Of a stretch of 18,183 nt of DNA, positions 1 through 7,269 are shown piece by piece. The position numbers were made by a program, and so were the translations under genes. Positions within the stretch are counted from its first letter, which is position 1; each line of letters begins with the position of its first letter. The stretch comes from Cytidiella melzeri (taxonomy: Eukaryota > Basidiomycota > Agaricomycetes > Polyporales > Irpicaceae): contig JABYQR010000585.1 of NCBI GenBank assembly GCA_022592445.1, forward strand, positions 1-18,183, in the 5' to 3' direction. Under the pieces are notes generated by a model that searched no databases, was not told the origin of the DNA, and was given only the letters and a program-made list of their open reading frames with translations.

Positions 1-160
1 CTCCTAGCCCCCCATCTCGACCTCTTGGTCTTTACTGGGCTAGATACTTGTATAAAGTCTGATAGCTGGTGAGAGCACTGTGCTACACGCCTGCCACCAC
101 CTCCTCGTCGATATCCACACCGTGTCCCTGTCTGTCACGTTGAGCCCCGTCTCCGTGTCA
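1..160 (+). mobile_element. LTR fragment (3' end of an LTR, family A)
   Basis: Positions 1-160 match the last part of the complete LTR at 1158-1725 (from about 1499 to 1725) with few mismatches, and both copies diverge exactly after ...CCGTGTCA. That shared CA end marks the LTR terminus. The upstream part lies outside the window, so I cannot tell whether this is a solo LTR or the end of a full element. No primer-binding site (a TGG start) follows at 161, which argues against it being a 5' LTR. It lacks the ~65-bp internal duplication carried by the second copy. Confidence 0.75.
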
Positions 161-707
161 GGGACTGTGCTGTATTGTTTGAAGTGCAACAATGGGTGTG
201 AGTACAGAAGTAAAACAGGTTTGTGGAGTAGAGCATAGAGATAAAGATTGTTTGACACGCGTCTTCTTGTAGACGGTGTTGAACTATGTTGGATAATCTA
301 GATACAATTCAGTAAACTGCAGGAGCAGGGTTACAAGTGATTATGTTATTGATAGAAAATTGAATAAATCATATAAGAAATAGGCAATTGCACCTGTGAC
401 TTCGTTACCAAAAAGAACCTCAGTAAACGACTCTGTTCCTGGTAAGAACCTTGCCAAGCCATCTGGTCATAAATATTGACTTAATTACAGGCATTTGCTA
501 TTAATGACACCTTTGATAGGCAACCTGATTTGGGATAAAGTGACTGTACTACAATTGATAAGTTTGGTTGCGGGAAAGGAGCCATACATTGATGAAGGTA
601 GTCACCAATGGTAGCAAGGAAGCTTCATCTATCTAGCCATTAATTTTGTGCAGTGTTCACTGCTGATTCTAGAAAATGACTTGCTTCAAGGATGAAGGGC
701 TTGAGGG
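161..707. other. Intergenic, AT-rich, no gene seen
   Basis: No reading frame of coding character, no RNA gene and no clear repeat were seen between the LTR end at 160 and the start of the repeated block at about 708. The stretch is probably old non-coding or transposon-derived DNA. Confidence 0.5.
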
Positions 708-960
708 TGTCTCATTGATCAATTTCTAGAACATATTACATGTGTCCTGTTGATGTCTGCACTGCCTCACCCCCATTGAGCTGCCACAGGCTGAGTTCTG
801 ATTGTAACTTCTGCTTATAGAGCAGCTAGTGGTTGTGAAACTGTGTGGAAGAATCTGATACAGTGCTTTCTGCCGATGCCACCATGTCCTGTTGATGTCT
901 GAGCTGCATCACCCCTATTGGAACTGCCACAGACTGTGTTCTCATTGATCAATTTCTGGA
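708..960. repeat. Tandem/direct repeats, ~142-bp unit (block 1)
   Basis: A unit starting GTCCTGTTGATGTCTG at 744 recurs at 886 (142 bp later), with the second copy partial. The flanking phrase CTCATTGATCAATTTCT followed by GGAACAT or AGAACAT occurs at about 709 and again at about 933. The same unit reappears twice at 1738-2024 on the far side of the solo LTR. Copies differ at perhaps 10-15% of positions by eye, so the array is old. The function is unknown; it may be internal sequence of a dead element or a minisatellite. Confidence 0.7.
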
Positions 961-1120
961 ACATGTTGTCATGGATGGCCTGACTAGCCCTTAATTTTCG
1001 CAATTTACCTCTTGTTTTTATCTGTAAAACTCCGGGCTGCAGCTCAGTTGCAACCTTCTCTGCACAAAACTCCTTTGCACGTCTATTAAGCGCCCGTATC
1101 ACGTGGCTTAGACGCTCCAC
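815..1120 (-). pseudogene. Unrecognised reading-frame remnant
   Basis: The minus strand is open for about 101 codons but has no ATG at its 5' end (the first codon is GTG). The first ~60 residues look protein-like: helical and rich in Lys/Arg (LNRRAKEF near the start, KTRGKLRKLRASQAIHDN further on). The rest runs into the 142-bp repeat and loses that character. I do not recognise the family. A leftover transposon or host exon is possible, but chance cannot be excluded. Confidence 0.25.
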
Positions 1121-1157
1121 ACGGTCACATTACTTGCTACTACGTCACACTAGCATG

Positions 1158-1725
1158 TGACTTAGCTTAAGTAAGACCACATGGCTACAGACACATGGTT
1201 CAGCCCATAGCTAGGGTTTGATGTCATAAATGACGTCCACATGGACTCCTTTTGTTCTTTCCTTATTGTTCTCTTTATGGAAGGATGTTCTCACAGGTGT
1301 GGGAATGGAATACGATAGTTGGTCTCCTTTTAGATAGATTCTCTCACGAGTAGAGTTCTTGGCAAGGTCTAGACAATAGCTATTGTTCTCCTTTAGGTAG
1401 TTCTTTTGTTCTTCGTTCACACGGCTTCTTGCAAAGCCTGCCCTCAACATGGTCTGTGCGCAGGTCCCTGAAGTCTATATATACTGCTACATGTACGCTC
1501 CTAGCCCCCCATCTCGACCTCTTGGTCTTTACTGGGCTAGGTAAGCAACCCACTCTTGTACTACATAGCTGGTAGTCACAATACTAACTTGGTCTTTACT
1601 GGGCTAGACAACTTGTATAAAGTCTGATAGCTGGTGAGAGCACTGTGCTACACGCCTGCCACCACCTCCTTGTCGATATCCACTTCGTGTCCCTGTCTGT
1701 CACGTCGAGCCTTGTCTCCGTGTCA
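1158..1725 (+). mobile_element. Solo LTR (family A), 568 bp, with 4-bp target duplication
   Basis: The element starts TGACTTAG and ends CCGTGTCA. Its termini are a short inverted TGAC/GTCA pair, and it is flanked by CATG at 1154-1157 and CATG at 1726-1729. A TATA-like TATATATA lies at about 1475, upstream of the part shared with 1-160, consistent with U3 then R/U5 in plus orientation. The flanking duplication and the absence of adjoining internal coding sequence point to a solo LTR left by LTR-LTR recombination. Positions ~1524-1620 contain a degenerate ~65-bp tandem duplication (GGTCTTTACTGGGCTAG occurs twice) that is absent from the copy at 1-160. The superfamily is not determinable from the LTR alone. 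Confidence 0.7.
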
Positions 1726-1737
1726 CATGTTACATGT

Positions 1738-2024
1738 GTCCTGTTGATATCTGCACTGCCTCACCCCCATCAGAGCTGCCACAGATCGTGTTCTGATTGT
1801 AACTCCTGCTTATAGAGCAACTGGTGGTTGTGAAACTGTATGGAAGAATCAAAGGCAGTGCTCTATGCTGATGCAACCACGTCAAGCTGATGTCTGAACT
1901 GCATCAGCCACACTAGAACTGCCACAGGCTGTGTTCTGATTATAACTCCTCCTTAGAGAGCAACTAATAGTTGTGAAACTTTGTGGAATAATCAAATCCA
2001 GCACTCACTACTAATGCAGCCACA
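1738..2024. repeat. Tandem repeats, ~142-bp unit (block 2, two copies)
   Basis: Two successive diverged copies of the unit seen at 744-960 start at 1738 and 1881. Shared phrases include GAACTGCCACAGGCTGTGTTC, CTGATTGTAACTCCTGCTTA and GTTGTGAAACT. The block begins within a few bases of the solo LTR's right flank, so the LTR may have inserted into a longer array. Confidence 0.7.
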
Positions 2025-2247
2025 AATTTACATTGTCCAAGAATGTAGGGGTTGAGAATTTGTAGTTAGCTTCCAAAGGACTGGTAATTCTTGCTCAGAG
2101 CCAATACTATGTGTGGCATGTCTTTCAATTGTATTCCTTGTTCAGAGAGCAAGCAATGTCTGTAGATTGCCGCACATGTACCTGACTAGAATTTGACATC
2201 ATTTGCCAGCAGGAGTGGAGTTTGAATCTGAGTCTGAATGACTTTTT
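2025..2247. other. Intergenic, nothing recognised
   Basis: This is AT-rich sequence between the second repeat block and a possible broken reading frame. I see no gene, RNA or repeat in it. Confidence 0.4.
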
Positions 2248-2600
2248 TCAGTAGACTGGCCATAACTTGCTCAATTCCACTTCAATTGACAGGATGTTTG
2301 TACCAGGATGTTGCCAAAAGATAGGGCTATCCAATGGTGTGATATATGTACAGATTTGTACCCATGTGCCATCTGTAAAATCAAAAACTGCATTTTGATT
2401 GCAAAAGTGATCTGATACAAAGTTATGAAAGGCTGATAACAAGGCCAGTGGAATGCCATCAGCTGTATTCATTGTTTTGTTATTGACACTGTTACTGTCT
2501 GGATTCTGCCATCAAATTTCCACACTTTGGGGGACAAAAAGGTTGCATCTGAAAAGGCATCAATGTGCTGGGGCACACTGGAACAATTTTCTTCATTCTT
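2248..2600 (-). pseudogene. Possible broken gene fragment (unrecognised)
   Basis: Two minus-strand frames read like one protein separated by a single frame change near 2470. The upstream part includes FLSPKVWKFDGRIQTV; the downstream part includes LALLSAFHNFVSDHF and FDFTDGTWVQ and ends in a stop at 2248. The upstream limit is about where recognisable Tc1 transposase sequence begins (~2600), so a transposon may have cut the 5' end. I do not recognise the family. The composition is more protein-like than neighbouring random frames, but chance remains possible. Confidence 0.3.
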
Positions 2601-2814
2601 CAGGAATTGTAATATTCTGGAGAATGTCTGGGACCATCTAGACTGCAAATTGCAGGCTCGCAAGCAGCAACCGTTGAATAAGGAGGAGCTGTGGGAGGCT
2701 TTGCAGGAGGAGTGGGAAAATTTGGATGATGGGTATATCAAGGGATTGTATGAGTCTCTCCCCACTTGTGCAGCATAGCTTATGCAGGCAAAGGGGTCCT
2801 ATACTAGGTACTAA
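2600..2814 (+). pseudogene. Tc1-like transposase, C-terminal fragment, nonsense-mutated
   Basis: The translation carries the hallmark C-terminal motif of Tc1 transposases: IIENVWDHLD-like (here ILENVWDHLDCKLQARKQQ), then NKEELWEALQEEWENLD and YIKGLYESLP. An in-frame TAG at 2776-2778 interrupts it. The same frame then continues with a typical tail (LMQAKGSYTRY) to a TAA at 2812-2814. The catalytic D-D-E/D core upstream is not recognisable before about 2600, so only about the last 70 codons remain. In an intact element the protein would cut and paste the transposon at TA sites. Confidence 0.8.
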
Positions 2815-3049
2815 TTTTACCAGAATTCTTTGACAAAGTTTTACAAAGAATAGTCAAGAAGATGCCCAATAGTAGTAGTACAACACGCGGGCACTAAACA
2901 CAGCTTTTGCGCAGAGCGTGCACTATTTTTTGCACACAACACAGACCAAGTTTACCAAGAACATGATCTGTACATCATATATAGTGTGAAAATTGAGAAT
3001 AGATAAAAATGTGCAGAAATGAGCTTGCACAATGAGAAAATCATTGCCC

Positions 3050-3083
3050 GCTCATAGTGTTGCAACACTTTTTGCCGCTACTG
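3050..3083 (-). repeat. Terminal inverted repeat of Tc1-type element
   Basis: Read on the minus strand this begins CAGTAGCGGCAAAAAGT and continues with a perfect 14-bp palindrome, AGTGTTGCAACACT (3056-3069). It matches the terminus at 15041 closely over the first ~28 bases and more loosely over the next ~100, including the phrase GAGCTCATTT. The TA next to it (3084-3085) fits Tc1 target duplication. Confidence 0.75.
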
Positions 3084-3085
3084 TA

Positions 3086-3348
3086 TAAGACTAGATGAAT
3101 CAAACCTTAAGTTCTAACAGATCAAGTTCAACTGATTGATGGACAGAAGACCACTTCTCATAAAGTGGCATGTCACAACAAATGTCATTAACCCTGTATA
3201 ACATCTACATATGCTTTGTTCCAGCTTCTCTAGCAGAGACTCATACATATCTTTTCCATGAGCTTTGACAGAGTGTTGCCATCTGTTTCCTGAGAATATC
3301 ACAAGTCAGTTGTCAAGGAGCCTCAGAAGGGCGTGCAAGGTTGGGTTG
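3086..3348. other. Intergenic / 3' flank of the secreted protein gene
   Basis: This lies between the transposon end and the stop codon of the minus-strand gene at 3349, so it is probably that gene's 3' untranslated region and terminator zone. A 62-codon minus frame at 3114-3302 shows no recognised feature and is not called. Confidence 0.4.
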
Positions 3349-4005
3349 TTATTGTGGAGGCTTTGGAAGTGGTCGAGGTAATTGAGATGAAGGCTGTGGA
3401 AGCCGTCGCAATGGGCGTTGTTGTTGACGACCTGGAAGCTGTGGAAGCCGTCGCAAGGGGACTTTTGGTTCACTAGCAGGCTCTGTGAGGGGTTGTTCAG
3501 GTTGTGGTGTGGAAAGCCTTTCAAAGTCAGAAACTCTAGAGGGTTCTGAAGGGGCCGAAGGGGCCTTGGCTTCCATAAGTTTGTTGTGAAGAAACTCTGC
3601 AATACTGCCTGGCATGTTTACACGTGGGTATAGAACAGTTGCTGGTGCATCATTGCAGATGTAGGCCTTGTGACATGTTTGATGGTGCTGGTCAGCGGCA
3701 TTAAATTGGCCATACAGACTGTATGAAAAAAGGACAAGATGGTCAGAGACACCATGAGCATTTGTTCACCATACAATGCAAAGCATAATTGCTTACTTCA
3801 TCTCTCTGTGTCTGGCTTCTAAGCCTGTTGCGGTGAGAACAGGGAACTTGTGTTTGTCTGCACTTTGAGATTCCTCTGAGAAATCAGGGTTGGCAGAAGA
3901 AGGCTCTCTGCCGCCGTGCGGCACGGCAAACACAGGCATTGTATGGACTCTGAGTGCACCGGTGACAATGGCGACAAACAGGACGAGAGAGGTCGAGAAC
4001 TGCAT
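3349..4005 (-). CDS. Small secreted proline-rich protein (two exons)
   Basis: Exon 1 is 4005-3797, the intron is 3796-3719 (78 bp, GTAAGC...TACAG) and exon 2 is 3718-3349. The spliced length is 579 nt, giving 192 aa. The ATG at 4005 opens a typical secretion signal: MQFS, a hydrophobic core TSLVLFVAIVTGAL, and a likely cleavage after PVFA near residue 27. The mature part has a polar linker, two cysteines at about 85 and 91 (TCHKAYIC), a compact stretch around PRVNMPGSIAEFLHNKL, then a Pro/Arg/Gln-rich tail with PLRRLPQ twice. In DNA an ~18-bp phrase is repeated near 3392 and 3440. There is no transmembrane segment beyond the signal. The family is not recognised. Extracellular or effector-like roles are inference only. 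The tail's dibasic RR sites could be cut by a Kex2-type protease. An in-frame upstream frame exists to 4083 but would bury the signal peptide. Confidence 0.7.
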
Positions 4006-5347
4006 GACAAGCAGAAGTATAGGATGTAGAAGGGTTATACGAAGGTTTAAAAAGACAATAACACGAGCTAAATGAAAGGACAATTTTCGTAAGGTGACCT
4101 CAAGGGGTGCAACGCAAACGACGATGCACTTACCGACCAGCGCTAGAGCGATGAGAACACCTGGAGCTCCAGGTCAAACGGGGGGCTGATTGTTACTAGT
4201 ATAGTACTAAGAGGATGATGGCAAACGGGCTTCATTTATCTTGTGACTCATGTCCTGTGCTGATGCAACGACAACTTGAAACAGGGCACGCACAGCAAAA
4301 GTGCATCCTTAGCTCCTGTAAGTACTGGAGATCCGACGGCCAGTAACTATAGTGACTCGGATGCATTGTTTGGTTGCGCTGTGTCGTGCAAGCACACAGG
4401 CCATTTGCTCGCCAACTCCTGTGGCGATTGCTTGATCTCTCAGGACGCGTGGAGGTGATGCATGATCACCAAACGTGTCGAGGAATAATGTTTCATGCAT
4501 GTTTTGCCAGTTCCATGATAGTCGTGAAACACCCATAGGCGGACGGCGGGTAAAGTAACTCGAAATTGCCGACTGCTGTGGCCCCGCCCACAATGCCATG
4601 GCCCATGGTAGCTCAAATTCCTCACTCCGTGCGTTTTTTGACCTACGCTCATCCAACTGGCTGTCAAATTGTCTCGTATATGGCAACGTCCGAGCTGCCT
4701 TACCACAACTGCAGGCTGCATGCATTACACTGCAATGGAAAAGTACGCACAGAACAAGAGCGCAGCCTGAGGTGGCGCGAAGAGCGCCCATCCCATGATC
4801 CCGACGTACCCAGGAACGTGAATTGGGCGGGCCACCGGAAAAGGGGCGGGCTGTCGGGGCGTGGGTCGCGCCACCCTGCCGCCTCGGTCTATCATTTAAT
4901 GGTACAGTTGTTGATCTTGGTGCGCTCTAACATACACGATTATCTCAGCGTGTGCCACAAGAGGAACAATTAGCCTCATATATATTTCGCTTGAAAATGC
5001 ACTGAACTAGTGTACATGTGCATCTGCCATTTTCGTCTGCACATGACACATACATTATATGGGGCAAAACTGTAAATATGTACACTTTGGCGCGTTATTC
5101 TAAGAAGATGTTTGCGGCTTGTAACACAGTAGTGTGTGGTTCCGTGGATGCGACAGCGGTGGCTAGATCTAAAGCTTAGAAATACGACCAGTTACATTGC
5201 TACAAAGCGAGGCTGCAAGTGGGATACATGATCAGTTACAGGTACACTGCCAATTCGACATACAAAAGAACGACGCCGTCGACGATGCTAGGTTACAGTG
5301 CACTGGATTTCTGTTGGCGTGCATTTCAAAGATCGAGGAAACGTGCT
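4006..5347. other. Long intergenic region
   Basis: The first part should hold the promoter of the secreted-protein gene; an AT-rich TTTTTAAA lies ~40-50 bp upstream of its ATG on the minus strand. Positions 4825-4885 are GC-rich with two GGGGCGGG/GGGCGGG boxes. Positions 5100-5347 are probably the 3' flank of the eIF4E-family gene. No RNA gene or repeat was recognised. Confidence 0.45.
4309..4791 (-). CDS. Doubtful ORF, 160 aa
   Basis: An ATG-initiated frame with a hydrophobic, Cys-containing N-terminus (CALVLCVLFHCSVMHA) that could mimic a signal peptide. The rest has no recognised domain or compositional hallmark, and no splice extension is evident. Frames of similar length occur by chance elsewhere in this window, opposite real genes. 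The call is kept only because the interval is otherwise empty. Confidence 0.18.
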   Translation of the reverse strand: MGALRATSGCALVLCVLFHCSVMHAACSCGKAARTLPYTRQFDSQLDERRSKNARSEEFELPWAMALWAGPQQSAISSYFTRRPPMGVSRLSWNWQNMHETLFLDTFGDHASPPRVLRDQAIATGVGEQMACVLARHSATKQCIRVTIVTGRRISSTYRS

Positions 5348-6789
5348 TCACCGCTTTCCTCTCCATCCGGGACCGCCTAACACTCCGCCGCCACCGACAC
5401 CAAAATTCGCAAACGCACTGCCAGCGCTGTTGGGTGCCGCAGTGCCTTGGCTGTCCCCCGGACCAGATAGAGGACTGGAGAATCCTGATTTCGTGTGGAA
5501 GCCGCTGCGGTATGCTGTCTGAGGGATTGACTGGATTGAGAGGAATTTATTGGGCATCGGGCGGTCGTCGGTGTTGAACTGTGAATCGCATGAGTACGGT
5601 GAGAAGGAAAAGATGCCACCCCGCATACCTGGAATTCAAGACCAATCCCGTCAGCTTCTGTGACGTCAAGTAGCTTCACCATCTTCTTGCCGATACTGTT
5701 AATCTTCTCCACGTCGTCCTTGCTTCGGGTCCAAAGCTGTATGCGATCAACCTTGCTCCTCAAACTCACGACAGCCCCACAAATTTCATCGCCCTCGTCC
5801 AGATCCTCCCCCACCAGTGCCATCGCCAGCCATGCCCAGCAGCGATCGAGCAGCTGCGGGTTGTTCTTCATCGTCAAGACCCATTTGCCACCTTTGGCAT
5901 TCGCTTCGTCCTCCCACATTGGCTTGATACCCGATTTGAACAAGTGATAGTTGGAGTTGCGCTCCAGTTTGGACGGCGGCTTGAGCCAATTGAAGTAACG
6001 GCAGAAGGACTCGACCGTGTCGAACTCGCCGATGACGGTGAGACCAGCTTCGTATTCATCTGTGTCGGGTGGGATATGTGCAGCTGGAGTGCCGTTTGGA
6101 TCTGCAGGTACGACGACTGGCGGGGTGAAGGGTACCTTTGACTTGCAGTCGTGAAAAATCGTCCTGCACCGCTTTTAACGGTGAACAAAACGCACACACC
6201 TGGACAAAACTCACCAAGTATGCTCGAGAGGATGTTCTGGAGCTTTCATCATGACACCAGGAGTCTTCGGATCCTCAATGACGTCGGCCTCGGGCGGTTT
6301 AGCGGTTCCATCGACGCTGAGTGTTCTCGCCTTTGCCATCCGAGCAGTAATGTGATCAAGAGAGGGTATGTTCTTGTAGCCTCTGATGATGGGTGCTGTC
6401 TTCTGGTCATCATCCTGCGCCAGCTTTTCCGTCTCCTTGTTGAGCTTGTCGAGTGTCTCAGTGGTGAGTTGTTCGCCACCATCTCCGACGGGTGTGACGA
6501 CGGTGCTGTGGGGCGCTGATGTGTTTAGCTGGGAAGGGGACGTTGACCTTGTACTGGGAGCGTTGACAGCGGTCGAGTCTGCATTAGACGCGACGCTGGA
6601 CGCGACAGACACGGCTGATCCCGTACGCAAAAGGGATGCCGCAAGACGAGGGCGCGATGCGGACGATGCAGAGGCGGATGTGGGACTAAGGTTGATGCGG
6701 GCCGCCAGCTGGTTGAGAGACGGCATACGTGTACCCACCGTCGGCCTCTCTGGCTTTGGTGCTTCAGGAGGAGTATCTGTGGTTGCCAT
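5348..6789 (-). CDS. eIF4E: eIF4E-family mRNA cap-binding protein (divergent paralogue)
   Basis: Exons are 6789-6215, 6163-5629 and 5578-5348. Introns are 6214-6164 (51 bp) and 5628-5579 (50 bp), both GT-AG. The total is 1341 nt, 446 aa, about twice the length of a classical eIF4E because of a ~185-residue Ser/Thr/Pro-rich N-terminus (with KNIPSLDHITARM near its end) and a Gly-rich C-terminus. The fold begins at HPLEHTW (Trp192) and continues through IGEFDTVESF, FKSGIKPMWEDEANAKGG (cap-stacking Trp275, Glu276), CWAWLAMALVGE, EICGAVVSLR and RIQLWTR. Compared with human eIF4E by memory, Trp43 and Trp102 are kept, Trp56 aligns with Tyr229, and Trp73 with Cys246. This resembles class II/III (4EHP or eIF4E3-like) proteins. 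Family members bind the 5' cap in the cytoplasm; repression or specialised initiation is inference. The ATG at 6789 was chosen as the first ATG of the frame; upstream codons lack an ATG. Confidence 0.9.
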
Positions 6790-7269
6790 TGTAGAGAATG
6801 GTGAGCTTGTGGACGAGCTCGACGTTGAGAGCCTGTGCAAGCGCGCTCTGGTTCGGTTGATGCCGAGCAATTGTGGCGGATCTAATTTTGAACTGCGCTC
6901 GGCTGCGGCCACGTACTGACTGTAATTGTCTTTACTTTCAAGAAATACTTACTGGTAAGTATCAACGAGTAGACAGCTGTGGTAATTTTCAGCGTTTTAT
7001 CGAGAATCTCAAGATTATCTCGTTGATACAATGCGTGTGGCCTACAAGTTCCTTGTTCATTCGAGCGCAAAGACCAGAGTCAAATTGAAAGGGCAGGTCG
7101 TTATCTGGCGGCGTTAGTTCTGCTGCTTTCTTTGTCCTTCCGTGCCGCCGTGCCTCGTAAGCCAATTTGTGGCGTTAGTTTGTTTTAGCGCCAAGTTCTT
7201 TCTTTCAGACCACCACCTCCTCGACCGACAACAACAACCAGCTTTCTCTTCCACCACAACGACGCCGGG
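6790..7269. promoter_or_regulatory. Shared divergent promoter region (eIF4E-like / bZIP)
   Basis: This 480-bp spacer separates two divergent start codons. It contains a CCAAT box at 7162-7166, the decamer GGCGTTAGTT at 7110-7119 and again at 7171-7180, and a perfect 10-bp inverted repeat (TATCAACGAG at 6960-6969, CTCGTTGATA at 7019-7028). A strong plus-strand splice donor, GTAAGTATC (from about 6955), and a pyrimidine-rich acceptor TTCTTTCTTTCAG ending near 7208 could delimit an intron in the bZIP 5' leader. Which gene each element serves is not determinable here. Confidence 0.5.

Larger units (their letters stand above)
2600..3085 (+). mobile_element. Tc1-type DNA transposon remnant (3' end with terminal repeat)
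   Basis: The fragment contains the C-terminal end of a Tc1/mariner-type transposase (about 2600-2814), an AT-rich 3' non-coding stretch, and a terminal repeat ending ...GCCGCTACTG followed by TA (3084-3085), the target dinucleotide expected for this superfamily. The terminus matches, in reverse complement, the sequence starting at 15041. No matching left terminus is visible in the window, so the 5' end is lost or badly decayed. The element is certainly inactive. Confidence 0.75.

Noticed and set aside
1211..1450. 79-codon minus-strand frame
   Set aside because: It lies wholly inside the solo LTR, where a coding gene is not expected, and has no recognised motif.
1..1725. A complete small non-autonomous LTR element with LTRs at 1-160 and 1158-1725
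   Set aside because: No primer-binding site after 160, no purine tract before 1158, and the second LTR has its own CATG duplication, so a solo LTR fits better.
4566..4973. 135-codon plus-strand frame
   Set aside because: No domain, low-complexity composition and antisense to another equally doubtful frame.
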